Shown: positions 25,159 through 37,000, numbered from the stretch's first letter. The stretch is 64,000 nucleotides of DNA from Flavobacterium sediminilitoris (GCF_023008245.1 NZ_CP090145.1:3038001-3102000), one strand, 5' to 3'. The notes: a model not told the origin generated them from the sequence alone. Made by a program: numbers and translations.

Positions 25159-26028
25159 TTATTCATTTGGTTCAATATGAATTAAAACATGTCCTAATTC
25201 TAATATTTCACTTCTTAATCTGTCTTTTAATTTATGTGCTAAATCGTGTCCTTCTTTTACAGTAATTTTAGCATCAACAATTGCATGTAAATCAACATGA
25301 TATTTCATTCCAGATTTTCTTATAAAGCATTTTTCTGTTCCAATGATTCCGTCTACTTTTACTGATATTTCTCTAATATTTTCAACTAAATCATCATATA
25401 AATGTTCGTCCATTATTTCTCCAAGTGCAGGTCTGAAAATTAAATAACTGTTATATAAGATAAAAAATGAAGCAAAAAGAGCAGCCCAATCGTCGGCAGA
25501 TTCATACCCTTTCCCAAAAAATAAAGCAATAGATATTCCAATAAAAGCAGCAATAGAAGTAATGGCATCACTTCTATGATGCCAAGCATCTGCTTTTAAA
25601 GAAGAACTGTTTGTAAGAATGCTTTTTTTCATTATAGTTTGAAAAGAATATTCTTTCCAAATAATAATTAATCCTAGTACAATTAATGTCCATGATTTTG
25701 GTAAATCGTGTGAGGTTCTAATATTTTGAATGCTTTCATAAGCAATTATGGTTGCCGATGTAATTAAAAAACCTACAACAAGAAACGTAATTAAAGGTTC
25801 TGCTCTTCCATGTCCATACGGATGATTTTCATCAGCAGGTTTATTAGAATATTTTATACCAAACAAAACTAAAAAAGAAGAAAAAATATCTGTTGTTGAT
25901 TCAATTGCATCTGCAATTAAAGCATAGGAATTTCCGAAAAATCCTGCCAATCCTTTTATAATAGCTAAACTGGTATTCCCGATGATACTAAAATATGTTG
26001 CTTTGATTGCTGTTTCTTCCTTTGTCAT
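25159..26028 (-). CDS. Cation diffusion facilitator (FieF/CzcD-type) transporter
   Basis: 289 residues with six membrane segments. The metal site is visible as ADAIESTTD in TM2 and HHRSD in TM5, with the HPYGHGRAEP loop typical of CDF proteins, and a cytoplasmic metallochaperone-like C-terminal domain (KYHVDLHAIVDAKITVKEGHD) ending in HVLIHIEP. It exports Zn2+, Fe2+ or Mn2+ by proton antiport; metal not decidable from sequence. Confidence 0.9.
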   Translation of the reverse strand: MTKEETAIKATYFSIIGNTSLAIIKGLAGFFGNSYALIADAIESTTDIFSSFLVLFGIKYSNKPADENHPYGHGRAEPLITFLVVGFLITSATIIAYESIQNIRTSHDLPKSWTLIVLGLIIIWKEYSFQTIMKKSILTNSSSLKADAWHHRSDAITSIAAFIGISIALFFGKGYESADDWAALFASFFILYNSYLIFRPALGEIMDEHLYDDLVENIREISVKVDGIIGTEKCFIRKSGMKYHVDLHAIVDAKITVKEGHDLAHKLKDRLRSEILELGHVLIHIEPNE

Positions 26029-26150
26029 TATAGCATTGCTTTTACGATTGCGTACAATATTTGTATCGCTTATGAGCAGTAGCGTAAATTTAAGACAAAC
26101 TTTTCAAATACAAAAAGACTGAACGCAATTAGTTTTTAATGAAATTTTTT
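26029..26150. other. Upstream spacer of the CDF transporter gene
   Basis: Gene-free AT-rich stretch between the CDF gene and the palindromic element. I see no clear promoter consensus. Confidence 0.4.
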
Positions 26151-26239
26151 GTCAGCTTGAGTGATTTTCGATAGAAAACCGTATCTAGAATATGAAAGAT
26201 TTGATTAAAAACGGTTTTGAACAAAAAGTACTCAAACTG
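26151..26239. repeat. Inverted-repeat intergenic element, diverged copy 3
   Basis: Outer arms GTCAGCTTGAGT / ACTCAAACTG and inner arms AAAACCGT / ACGGTTTT give the same two-level layout as 308-411 and 1644-1748, with diverged sequence. Lies between the CDF gene and pdxH. Confidence 0.5.
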
Positions 26240-26340
26240 GTATTTGAAATAATTTCACTAAACGAATTATTATTTTATTATTTGTTTATGAAGTTGAATA
26301 CTATCAAGTTCGTAACTTTATCCTCTTAAAAATTTATAAG

Positions 26341-26988
26341 ATGAAAGATTTAGGAAATTATAGAAAATCATACGAAAAGAGTGAGTTACTGGAGAGTAAC
26401 ATTCCAGAAGATCCAATAAACCTTTTTAATCGATGGTTTCACGAAGTAGAAGAATTTGGAGGAGTAGACGAAGTAAATGCTATGACAGTAGCTACAATAG
26501 GGTTAGATGGTTTCCCTAAAAGTAGAGTAGTGCTGTTAAAGAAATTTAATGAGGAAGGATTTATTTTTTACACAAACTATACTTCTGAAAAAGGAAAAGC
26601 TATTTTATCTAATCCGAATATTTGTCTTTCCTTTTTTTGGCATTCAATGGAACGACAAATTATTATAAAAGGAGTTGCTGAAAAAACGTCACCTATTATT
26701 TCGGATAATTATTTTGCTTCTCGACCAGATGGAAGTAAACTTGGTGCAATTGTTTCAGATCAAAGTGAAGTAATTCCGAACAGACAATTTTTGGAAGATA
26801 AATTAAAATCATTAGAAAAAGAATTTGAGGGTAAAATTGAAATTCCTAGACCAGAATTTTGGGGTGGATTTTTGGTAAAACCTGTTGAAGTTGAATTTTG
26901 GCAAGGACGACCGAATAGGTTGCATGATAGAATTAGATATAAATTGTCAGAAAATTCTTGTTGGAATGTTGATAGATTATCCCCGTAA
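26341..26988 (+). CDS. pdxH: Pyridoxamine 5'-phosphate oxidase
   Basis: 215 residues, complete: AMTVATIGLDGFPKSRVVLLK at the FMN site, YTNYTSEKGKAI, FFWHSMERQI, SRPDGSKLGA, and the C-terminal FWQGRPNRLHDRI ending in WNVDRLSP, all standard PdxH signatures. It oxidises PNP/PMP to pyridoxal 5'-phosphate using FMN. Monocistronic. Confidence 0.95.
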   Translation: MKDLGNYRKSYEKSELLESNIPEDPINLFNRWFHEVEEFGGVDEVNAMTVATIGLDGFPKSRVVLLKKFNEEGFIFYTNYTSEKGKAILSNPNICLSFFWHSMERQIIIKGVAEKTSPIISDNYFASRPDGSKLGAIVSDQSEVIPNRQFLEDKLKSLEKEFEGKIEIPRPEFWGGFLVKPVEVEFWQGRPNRLHDRIRYKLSENSCWNVDRLSP

Positions 26989-27040
26989 AGTCTTAAAATG
27001 ATAAAATATGTTAAAATTTGCTGTATTTTATCGATTTTAC

Positions 27041-27070
27041 TTGCTCGTAACCGATTTTTATGTACATTTG
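27041..27070 (+). promoter_or_regulatory. Promoter of a candidate small RNA
   Basis: TTG 27041-27043, 19-base spacer, TACATTTG 27063-27070, in a region with no open frame downstream. The ~70 bases around it are duplicated without gaps at +437 (27444 onward). Confidence 0.75.
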
Positions 27071-27074
27071 TATT

Positions 27075-27212
27075 GTTAAACATTGATTTAATTTCATTTG
27101 ATTTTTACGATTTAGAATCCTTTCTAAAGAGAATAATTAAAAGATATAGATTTTCATGTTTGTTTATTTGTTTGTAAAATGGCATTACTTTCCCAAAGTA
27201 ATGCCTTTTTAA
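27075..27212 (+). ncRNA. Candidate small RNA, ~135 bases
   Basis: Bounded by a full-consensus promoter (27041-27070) and a strong Rho-independent terminator (GGCATTACTTT / AAGTAATGCC plus T-run, 27181-27210). No start codon with an open frame lies between them. The 5' part is AT-rich with few obvious stems. It could instead be a leader or a remnant of a lost gene, but promoter and terminator are both intact. Confidence 0.55.
27181..27212 (+). terminator. Terminator of the candidate small RNA
   Basis: GGCATTACTTT pairs with AAGTAATGCC around CCC, then TTTTT. It is more than 190 bases from pdxH and over 370 bases before the CAP gene, so it most likely serves the RNA between. Confidence 0.8.
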
Positions 27213-27477
27213 TTTAAATAGTTTTAGCTGAAATATTAAATCAATTTAATATTACTTTTATAGTAATTTTTTTTCTAAAAAATTATATTTTCTATAGTTA
27301 TAAAATTGTAGCATGATATTAAATCTCTTATTTTAAGTTTAACATGCACTTCTTTTTATACGTTTTTTATTCTTTTTACGAGGTTTCAATGCAATAATTT
27401 ATCGTAATTTTTTTGTTATTTTTATTATAAATTTTATATGTTATATGTTAAAATTTAATGTATTTTACCTGTTTTAT
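27213..27477. other. AT-rich spacer upstream of the duplicated promoter
   Basis: No open frame or RNA structure seen; its right end (from 27444) begins the copy of the promoter region present at 27007. Confidence 0.4.
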
Positions 27478-27507
27478 TTGCATATAAAAGATTTAAATGT
27501 AAATTTG
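27478..27507 (+). promoter_or_regulatory. Promoter of the CAP-domain lipoprotein gene
   Basis: TTG 27478-27480, 19-base spacer, TAAATTTG 27500-27507, with upstream sequence homologous to 27007-27040 (TATGTTAAAATTT..TGTATTTTA). Leader about 70 bases. Confidence 0.75.
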
Positions 27508-27582
27508 TCAATATTTTAATCATTTAATCGATGATTTTAACCTATTTAATAATAACCTAGAATAAAACACTAAACAAACATT

Positions 27583-28080
27583 TTGAAAAAACAAGTAGCT
27601 ATCCTTTTTGCCCTATTAGCCAGTTTTTCTTTATTAATTTCTTGCTCTTCAGATACTGAAAGTATTGAGGATATTGCAAATATTGAGACTCCTAAGAGTT
27701 ATTCGCATGATGCAGTAGAATTAGAACTTTTAGATTTAGTAAATGCTTATCGAGTTGAAAATGGATTAAATCCTTTAGATATTATTGAGCATATTTCGTA
27801 TAAATCTGAAGAACATAATGAGTATATGATAAGTACAGGTACTCCAAATCATGATGGGTTTGAACAAAGAAAACTAAATTTAGAACAAGTTTTGAATGCA
27901 ACAAGAGTAGGAGAGAATGTTGCGTATGGATATTTAAATCCGCAATCAGTATTAAATAACTGGAAAATTAGTGAAGGACACAAAGCTAATTTAGAAGGAA
28001 ATTATACTCATTTTGGAGTTTCTATAAGGATGAATTCTGAAGGCAAAAGGTATTATACAAATATTTTTATAAAAAAATAG
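27583..28080 (+). CDS. CAP-domain (SCP/PR1-like) lipoprotein
   Basis: 165 residues beginning at a TTG codon; no ATG precedes the signal peptide (KKQVAILFALLASFSLLISC, lipobox LISC). The CAP domain spans ~45-165: LLDLVNAYRVENGLNPL, SEEHNEYM, GTPNHDGF, GENVAYGYLNPQSVLNNW, EGHKANLEGNYTHFGVS, ending YYTNIFIKK. Bacterial CAP proteins are surface or periplasmic with unclear activity. The rare start codon may limit expression. Confidence 0.88.
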   Translation: MKKQVAILFALLASFSLLISCSSDTESIEDIANIETPKSYSHDAVELELLDLVNAYRVENGLNPLDIIEHISYKSEEHNEYMISTGTPNHDGFEQRKLNLEQVLNATRVGENVAYGYLNPQSVLNNWKISEGHKANLEGNYTHFGVSIRMNSEGKRYYTNIFIKK

Positions 28081-28101
28081 ATTGTATAATTATTGAAAAA
28101 T

Positions 28102-28140
28102 TAAAAGCCGTTTTAAAATTAATTTTAAAACGGCTTTTTT
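28102..28140. terminator. Bidirectional terminator
   Basis: AAAAGCCGTTTTAAAAT / TTTTAAAACGGCTTTT long perfect stem with T-runs on both strands, between convergent genes. Confidence 0.88.
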
Positions 28141-28172
28141 ATAAAATGGAAAAGGGTAGAAGTTAAAGAAAA

Positions 28173-30080
28173 CTATTCCATTTTAGTTACAATAAATTCA
28201 CTTCGTCTGTTTTTTTGATGTTCTGCTTCAGAGCATTTTACACCATCAGAACAGTTATTAACTAATTGTGTTTCTCCATATCCTTTAGCAGTTAAACGAG
28301 ATTTTTCAATGCCATTTTTAACTAAATATTCTAATGTTGATTTAGCTCTTCTATCAGATAGAATTTCGTTATATCGATGAGTTTGACGACTATCTGTATG
28401 GGAGCGAATATCTACTTCCATTTTTGGATGTTTTTTCATTACCTCAAGAATTTTTTGTAAATCTTTAGCCGCATCAGGTCTAATATTCCATTTGTCTAGA
28501 TCAAAATAAATGATACTAATATCAAATATCTTAGCTAAATCAGTTCCTTCTTTTATAGGGAATATGTTGCGTTTTAATTCTAAATTGAGTTCAGTTTCAC
28601 CTGTTTCATTTTTAGATGTAAACGTTTTTTCAGTTGTTTCATATTCTTCTTTAGAAGCTCTTACATGATATTTTGTACTACACTCAATTTCAAAAGTATA
28701 TTTTCCAGTTTCATCAGTTGTCATTTCTGTTATTTTTTTCATATCAGAATCAAATAATATAACTTTTGAATTGGGAAGTATCTCTTTTGTATCAACATCA
28801 GTAACTATTCCATATAGTTTTTGAGCACAAATAGTAAAGGAATAAATATCATCATAACCACTTCCTCCATCACGATTTGATGTAAAGAATCCAGATTTGT
28901 CTTTATTGACAATGAATCCGAAATCGTCCATTGAACTATTAATTGGTTTTCCTACATTTTCTGGTTTTTGAAATTGGTTATTACTAAACTTAGACTCAAA
29001 AACATCTAATCCACCAAGTCCTAAATGACCATCAGAAGCAAAGTATAATGTATTATCAAAAGCGATGTTAGGGAATGTTTCTCTTCCTTCTGTATTGATT
29101 GTATTTCCTAAATTTTCAGGCGTTCCAAACGTTCCATCATCGTTTATTTTTACTTTATAGATATCTGAATTTCCAAATCCTCCAGGTATATCAGAAGCAA
29201 AGTACATGGTTTTATTATCTGTGCTTAAAGTAGGATGAGCTGTACTATAATTATCATTATTGAAAGGAAGTTCTGTAATGTTTTTCCATTCATTATCAAT
29301 GAAACTAGCTTTGTAAATTTTAACTAAAGTACTTTTGTTATCGTCTTTACCTTTTTTACCATCTAAATAGTTATTCCGAGTAAAATACATTGTTTTGCCA
29401 TCTTTTGTAAATACTGGTGACGATTCATTGAATTTTGAATTTATACTTTTTGAAAAATTTTGCGGTTCAGATAATGATTTATCACTGTTAATAGTAACGC
29501 TATATAAATCTGTAAAATTTTGTTTTGTCCAATCGTGAATTTTATTAAAAAGTGCGCCTTCTTTTCTAGCAGAAGCAAAGACTAATTGATTCCCAAGATA
29601 AGATGGACCATAGTCGGAAAATTCAGAATTTATTGATGTTTTTCCAATAGTGTATTTACCAGAAATGGCTTCAATATTTTTTAAATAATCTTTGTTTTTA
29701 GCAAATTCATTTCCTCTAGAATCATTTGTTTTTTCATTGAATAAACTTAGATATTTATTAGCATTATCATAATCTTCAATTGCTTTTAAAGCCTGTGAAT
29801 ATCTGAAATAGTATTCAGGATCAACGTCCTCATTCATTGCAAATAAGTCTTTATACCATTTTGCGGCTTTGTCTAACTCGCCATTGAAATAATAAGCGTT
29901 TCCTAATTTTTTAAATAATTCGGGTGACTGATATCCTTTTTCTGCTACTTTTTCATAAATTTCTATAGCATCTACATAAGAGTATTTATTATATTTTCTA
30001 TCAGCAGTAGCTAATTGAGAAGATTGCGAAAAACTTATACAAGAAATACCTATTAATATAATTGAATATATTGCTTTCAT
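28173..30080 (-). CDS. OmpA-family protein of a T9SS cargo module (TPR, PD40-type repeats, OmpA domain)
   Basis: 635 residues: signal peptide (~1-18), TPR-like helices (~25-125), WD40-like PD40 propeller strands (PVFTKDGKTMYFTRNNY, HPTLSTDNKTMYFASD, NIAFDNTLYFASDG), a carboxypeptidase-regulatory-like domain (LYGIVTDVDTKEILPNSKV) and a C-terminal OmpA domain (IRSHTDSRQTHRYNEILSDR) that binds peptidoglycan. This architecture matches the periplasmic OmpA-type partner encoded with PorP/SprF proteins. It starts 12 bases after the sprF-like stop; with the large cargo gene it forms a three-gene leftward operon. Confidence 0.88.
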   Translation of the reverse strand: MKAIYSIILIGISCISFSQSSQLATADRKYNKYSYVDAIEIYEKVAEKGYQSPELFKKLGNAYYFNGELDKAAKWYKDLFAMNEDVDPEYYFRYSQALKAIEDYDNANKYLSLFNEKTNDSRGNEFAKNKDYLKNIEAISGKYTIGKTSINSEFSDYGPSYLGNQLVFASARKEGALFNKIHDWTKQNFTDLYSVTINSDKSLSEPQNFSKSINSKFNESSPVFTKDGKTMYFTRNNYLDGKKGKDDNKSTLVKIYKASFIDNEWKNITELPFNNDNYSTAHPTLSTDNKTMYFASDIPGGFGNSDIYKVKINDDGTFGTPENLGNTINTEGRETFPNIAFDNTLYFASDGHLGLGGLDVFESKFSNNQFQKPENVGKPINSSMDDFGFIVNKDKSGFFTSNRDGGSGYDDIYSFTICAQKLYGIVTDVDTKEILPNSKVILFDSDMKKITEMTTDETGKYTFEIECSTKYHVRASKEEYETTEKTFTSKNETGETELNLELKRNIFPIKEGTDLAKIFDISIIYFDLDKWNIRPDAAKDLQKILEVMKKHPKMEVDIRSHTDSRQTHRYNEILSDRRAKSTLEYLVKNGIEKSRLTAKGYGETQLVNNCSDGVKCSEAEHQKNRRSEFIVTKME

Positions 30081-30091
30081 AATTAATCGTT

Positions 30092-31000
30092 TTAGAAGAA
30101 TCTAGGAGTACTAATTCTATTATTATTAAATATTTCAAATCGTAAAAATATTTCGTGCGAACCCGAATTATAATTCGATAATTTGGTAGTTTCCATATCA
30201 TATCCATATCCTATAAATATTGAATTTGATACTTGAAATCCGACTAATCCGCTTACAGCAGCATCCCATCTATATGCTGCTCCAATTGTAAATTTTTCGT
30301 TTATTAAAAAATTTGCGGTAACATCTACTTGTAAAGGAGCTCCTTGTACTAATTTTGTTAGAAGTGCGGGTTTGAATTTAAAGTTTGGGTTAAATTCAAA
30401 AACATGTCCTGCTATGAAATAGTAGTGCATTCTCTCTTTGGTAATGGCTATATCATTATCATTGTAATGATTAGTTTCAAAAAAATTAGGTACAGATAAA
30501 CCTATATAAGTGTTTTCAGAATATAAAAACAATCCTGCTCCAATGTTTGGAGAAAATTTTGTGCTTAGGTTTTGAAATTGAGGGTCATTCTGATCGTAGA
30601 TGTTTAGTTTGTTAACATCTAAATTGAATAAGTTTGCAGTTCCTTTAAGACCTAAGGCTAATTTATAATTATTTGAAATTTGTATATGATAGGCTAAATC
30701 TGCTGAAATAGCATTCTCATTTGACGGACCTATTTTATCGTTTAAAAATGATAAACCAGCACCAAAATTAGAGTCGCCAACTTGAGTTTGTATGGATGCC
30801 GCATTTGTTACAGGAGCACCATCTAAACCAACCCATTGATTTCGATGTAATAAGAATATGCTTAATGCTTCTCTTGAACCAGCATAAGCAGGGTTTATAT
30901 TCACAGTATTGTACATATATTGAGTATATTGAGAATCTTGCTGAGCAAAGCACAATGACTGAGATAAAACTAACATTATGATTAAAAATTTTGCTTTCAT
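30092..31000 (-). CDS. PorP/SprF family outer-membrane protein
   Basis: 302 residues, signal peptide (~1-19), then QDSQYTQYMYNTVNINPAYA, the hallmark start of PorP/SprF proteins, followed by beta-barrel strands (GLSFLNDKIG, YHIQISNNYKLALGLKG, FIGYGYDMETTKL). SprF-type proteins are needed for secretion or surface attachment of cargo carrying type B C-terminal signals. Its position right after a cargo gene with such a signal makes the pair specific. Confidence 0.92.
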   Translation of the reverse strand: MKAKFLIIMLVLSQSLCFAQQDSQYTQYMYNTVNINPAYAGSREALSIFLLHRNQWVGLDGAPVTNAASIQTQVGDSNFGAGLSFLNDKIGPSNENAISADLAYHIQISNNYKLALGLKGTANLFNLDVNKLNIYDQNDPQFQNLSTKFSPNIGAGLFLYSENTYIGLSVPNFFETNHYNDNDIAITKERMHYYFIAGHVFEFNPNFKFKPALLTKLVQGAPLQVDVTANFLINEKFTIGAAYRWDAAVSGLVGFQVSNSIFIGYGYDMETTKLSNYNSGSHEIFLRFEIFNNNRISTPRFF

Positions 31001-31037
31001 GATTAATTCTTTTTAGTTAATTAAATTCTTCTCTAGA

Positions 31038-34000
31038 TTATTTACTTAGATATAAGTATCCAGATTTATCGTGCATTGTATTCATTATATCTCTATATTT
31101 TAATATATAGTAGTAAGTTCCATCAGGTAATAATTCATTTTTATTTACAGTAGATCTTCCCTCAGAATATCCTTTAAAAGATTTGAAACTATTATCATAT
31201 CCAGTTGTATCATAAACTAATATTCCCCATCTATTGTATATTTCTATAGAATTATCAGGATAACATTCTATTCCGTCAATGAAGAAGAAATCATTATATC
31301 CATCATCATTTGGTGATACGGCATTGTATATTTCAATTGAACAAGCTGGTAAAACAATACAATCATCGTTTACATTTAAATAAATTTCAAATTTCATAGG
31401 GCAACTGCTTTCATTTAAAGTAACTATATATTGTAAAGTGTAATAACCAATAGGAATATTATTTGGATTATAAATACTTCCTGTTAATCCACCAGTATTA
31501 TTCACATCAATCCATTCTCCATTTGTAGGAATTGAACTATCTAATATACTAAATAAATCGATAGGCTCATCATTTTGACAAATTGAAAAAGGAATAGCAT
31601 CAAATGGTTCCGAAACACTAACATTAATTGTTTGTGAGAAATCAGATGCATTACCACAATTATCACTTACACTCCAATTTCTTGTGATGATATATTCATA
31701 GATGGAAATTGTTGTTGTGTTTTCATTATAAGTCACTTGATAAATACCTGAACAATTATCTTCAAATTCTAATTGAGGAGCACTAGGTACTTCATCACAC
31801 GTTACATTTAGTTCAGTATCATAAGGAGTAATTAATGATGGAGGTGTTGTGTCATAAACTGAAATAGTTTGACTATACGAATCATTATTTCCACAATCAT
31901 CAGTAATTGTCCATGTTCTAATGATAGTATAATTACCAGCACAATTCTCACCGTCAGAAACAACTTCATCATTAACTAAAATTGTGACATTTGTTGAACA
32001 ATTATCTGAAGCTGTTACTTTTTCTGGCTCCGGAATATTATCACATGAAGCAGAAATATTTTCTGGTAAATCAGATGTAAATACAGGATTTGTAGTATCG
32101 ATAATGGTAAAGGTTGCTGTTGTGGTTGAGAAGTTTCCACAATCGTCAGTTGCTGTGAAAGTTACCGTTACAGCACCTGTTTGTCCGCAAGTATCAGAAA
32201 TTTGACTGAAATCATTTGACCAAGTTACGTTTGAACAATCATCAGAAGCTACAGCACCACCATTATTAGTTAACCAATTGTTTAAATCGGTAGTGTTTCC
32301 GTTTCCATCACATTCTACGCTTAGATCATTAGCTTGTGTGCTGATGTTAGGGTTTGTAGTATCGATAATGGTAAAGGTTGCTGTTGTGGTTGAGAAGTTT
32401 CCACAATCGTCAGTTGCTGTGAAAGTTACCGTTACAGCACCTGTTTGTCCGCAAGTATCAGAAATTTGACTGAAATCATTTGACCAAGTTACGTTTGAAC
32501 AATCATCAGAAGCTACAGCACCACCATTATTAGTTAACCAATTGTTTAAATCGGTAGTGTTTCCGTTTCCATCACATTCTACGCTTAGATCATTAGCTTG
32601 TGTGCTGATGTTAGGGTTTGTAGTATCGATAATGGTAAAGGTTGCTGTTGTGGTTGAGAAGTTTCCACAATCGTCAGTTGCTGTGAAAGTTACCGTTACA
32701 GCACCTGTTTGTCCGCAAGTATCAGAAATTTGACTAAAATCATTTGACCAAGTTACGTTTGAACAATCATCAGAAGCTACAGCACCACCATTATTAGTTA
32801 ACCAATTGTTTAAATCGGTAGTGTTTCCGTTTCCATCACATTCTACGCTTAGATCATTAGCTTGTGTGCTGATGTTAGGGTTTGTAGTATCGATAATGGT
32901 AAAGGTTGCTGTTGTGGTTGAGAAGTTTCCACAATCGTCAGTTGCTGTGAAAGTTACCGTTACAGCACCTGTTTGTCCGCAAGTATCAGAAATTTGACTG
33001 AAATCATTTGACCAAGTTACGTTTGAACAATCATCAGAAGCTACAGCACCACCATTATTAGTTAACCAATTGTTTAAATCGGTAGTGTTTCCGTTTCCAT
33101 CACATTCTACGCTTAGATCATTAGCTTGTGTGCTGATGTTAGGGTTTGTAGTATCGATAATGGTAAAGGTTGCTGTTGTGGTTGAGAAGTTTCCACAATC
33201 GTCAGTTGCTGTGAAAGTTACCGTTACAGCACCTGTTTGTCCGCAAGTATCAGAAATTTGACTGAAATCATTTGACCAAGTTACGTTTGAACAATCATCA
33301 GAAGCTACAGCACCACCATTATTAGTTAACCAATTGTTTAAATCGGTAGTGTTTCCGTTTCCATCACATTCTACGCTTAGATCATTAGCTTGTGTGCTGA
33401 TGTTAGGGTTTGTAGTATCGATAATGGTAAAGGTTGCTGTTGTGGTTGAGAAGTTTCCACAATCGTCAGTTGCTGTGAAAGTTACCGTTACAGCACCTGT
33501 TTGTCCGCAAGTATCAGAAATTTGACTAAAATCATTTGACCAAGTTACGTTTGAACAATCATCAGAAGCTACAGCACCACCATTATTAGTTAACCAATTG
33601 TTTAAATCGGTAGTGTTTCCGTTTCCATCACATTCTACGCTTAGATCATTAGCTTGTGTGCTGATGTTAGGGTTTGTAGTATCGATAATGGTAAAGGTTG
33701 CTGTTGTGGTTGAGAAGTTTCCACAATCGTCAGTTGCTGTGAAAGTTACCGTTACAGCACCTGTTTGTCCGCAAGTATCAGAAATTTGACTGAAATCATT
33801 TGACCAAGTTACGTTTGAACAATCATCAGAAGCTACAGCACCACCATTATTAGTTAACCAATTGTTTAAATCGGTAGTGTTTCCGTTTCCATCACATTCT
33901 ACGCTTAAATCATTAGCTTGTGTGCTGATGTTCGGATTTGTAGTATCGATAATGGTAAAGGTTGCTGTTGTGGTTGAGAAGTTTCCACAATCGTCAGTTG

Positions 34001-37000
34001 CTGTGAAAGTTACCGTTACAGCACCTGTTTGTCCGCAAGTATCAGAAATTTGACTAAAATCATTTGACCAAGTTACGTTTGAACAATCATCAGAAGCTAC
34101 AGCACCACCATTATTAGTTAACCAATTGTTTAAATCGGTAGTGTTTCCGTTTCCATCACATTCTACGCTTAGATCATTAGCTTGTGTGCTGATGTTAGGG
34201 TTTGTAGTATCGATAATGGTAAAGGTTGCTGTTGTGGTTGAGAAGTTTCCACAATCGTCAGTTGCTGTGAAAGTTACCGTTACAGCACCTGTTTGTCCGC
34301 AAGTATCAGAAATTTGACTGAAATCATTTGACCAAGTTACGTTTGAACAATCATCAGAAGCTACAGCACCACCATTATTAGTTAACCAATTGTTTAAATC
34401 GGTAGTGTTTCCGTTTCCATCACATTCTACGCTTAGATCATTAGCTTGTGTGCTGATGTTAGGGTTTGTAGTATCGATAATGGTAAAGGTTGCTGTTGTG
34501 GTTGAGAAGTTTCCACAATCGTCAGTTGCTGTGAAAGTTACCGTTACAGCACCTGTTTGTCCGCAAGTATCAGAAATTTGACTGAAATCATTTGACCAAG
34601 TTACGTTTGAACAATCATCAGAAGCTACAGCACCACCATTATTAGTTAACCAATTGTTTAAATCGGTAGTGTTTCCGTTTCCATCACATTCTACGCTTAG
34701 ATCATTAGCTTGTGTGCTGATGTTAGGGTTTGTAGTATCGATAATGGTAAAGGTTGCTGTTGTGGTTGAGAAGTTTCCACAATCGTCAGTTGCTGTGAAA
34801 GTTACCGTTACAGCACCTGTTTGTCCGCAAGTATCAGAAATTTGACTAAAATCATTTGACCAAGTTACGTTTGAACAATCATCAGAAGCTACAGCACCAC
34901 CATTATTAGTTAACCAATTGTTTAAATCGGTAGTGTTTCCGTTTCCATCACATTCTACGCTTAGATCATTAGCTTGTGTGCTGATGTTAGGGTTTGTAGT
35001 ATCGATAATGGTAAAGGTTGCTGTTGTGGTTGAGAAGTTTCCACAATCGTCAGTTGCTGTGAAAGTTACCGTTACAGCACCTGTTTGTCCGCAAGTATCA
35101 GAAATTTGACTGAAATCATTTGACCAAGTTACGTTTGAACAATCATCAGAAGCTACAGCACCACCATTATTAGTTAACCAATTGTTTAAATCGGTAGTGT
35201 TTCCGTTTCCATCACATTCTACGCTTAAATCATTAGCTTGTGTGCTGATGTTCGGATTTGTAGTATCGATAATGGTAAAGGTTGCTGTTGTGGTTGAGAA
35301 GTTTCCACAATCGTCAGTTGCTGTGAAAGTTACCGTTACAGCACCTGTTTGTCCGCAAGTATCAGAAATTTGACTGAAATCATTTGACCAAGTTACATTT
35401 GAACAATCATCAGAAGCTACAGCACCACCATTATTAGTTAACCAATTGTTTAAATCGGTAGTGTTTCCGTTTCCATCACATTCTACGCTTAAATCATTAG
35501 CTTGTGTGCTGATGTTCGGATTTGTAGTATCGATAATGGTAAAGGTTGCTGTTGTGGTTGAGAAGTTTCCACAATCGTCAGTTGCTGTGAAAGTTACCGT
35601 TACAGCACCTGTTTGTCCGCAAGTATCAGAAATTTGACTGAAATCATTTGACCAAGTTACATTTGAACAATCATCAGAAGCTACAGCACCACCATTATTA
35701 GTTAACCAATTGTTTAAATCGGTAGTGTTTCCGTTTCCATCACATTCTACGCTTAAATCATTAGCTTGTGTGCTGATGTTAGGGTTTGTAGTATCGATAA
35801 TGGTAAAGGTTACTGTTGTGGTTGAGAAGTTTCCACAATCGTCAGTTGCTGTGAAAGTTACCGTTACAGCACCTGTTTGTCCGCAAGTATCAGAAATTTG
35901 ACTGAAATCATTTGACCAAGTTACGTTTGAACAATCATCAGAAGCTACAGCACCACCATTATTAGTTAACCAATTGTTTAAATCGGTAGTGTTTCCGTTT
36001 CCATCACATTCTACGCTTAGATCATTAGCTTGTGTGCTGATGTTAGGGTTTGTAGTATCGATAATGGTAAAGGTTGCTGTTGTGGTTGAGAAGTTTCCAC
36101 AATCGTCAGTTGCTGTGAAAGTTACCGTTACAGCACCTGTTTGTCCGCAAGTATCAGAAATTTGACTGAAATCATTTGACCAAGTTACATTTGAACAATC
36201 ATCAGAAGCTACAGCACCACCATTATTAGTTAACCAATTGTTTAAATCGGTAGTGTTTCCGTTTCCATCACATTCTACGCTTAAATCATTAGCTTGTGTG
36301 CTGATGTTAGGGTTTGTAGTATCGATAATGGTAAAGGTTACTGTTGTGGTTGAGAAGTTTCCACAATCGTCAGTTGCTGTGAAAGTTACCGTTACAGCAC
36401 CTGTTTGTCCGCAAGTATCAGAAATTTGACTGAAATCATTTGACCAAGTTACGTTTGAACAATCATCAGAAGCTACAGCACCACCATTATTAGTTAACCA
36501 ATTGTTTAAATCGGTAGTGTTTCCGTTTCCATCACATTCTACGCTTAGATCATTAGCTTGTGTGCTGATGTTAGGGTTTGTAGTATCGATAATGGTAAAG
36601 GTTGCTGTTGTGGTTGAGAAGTTTCCACAATCGTCAGTTGCTGTGAAAGTTACCGTTACAGCACCTGTTTGTCCGCAAGTATCAGAAATTTGACTGAAAT
36701 CATTTGACCAAGTTACGTTTGAACAATCGTCAGAAGCTACAGCACCACCATTATTAGTTAACCAATTGTTTAAATCGGTAGTGTTTCCGTTTCCATCACA
36801 TTCTACGCTTAAATCATTAGCTTGTGTGCTGATGTTAGGGTTTGTGGTATCGATAATGGTAAAGGTTGCTGTTGTGGTTGAGAAGTTTCCACAATCGTCA
36901 GTTGCTGTGAAAGTTACCGTTACAGCACCTGTTTGTCCGCAAGTATCAGAAATTTGACTGAAATCATTTGACCAAGTTACGTTTGAACAATCATCAGAAG

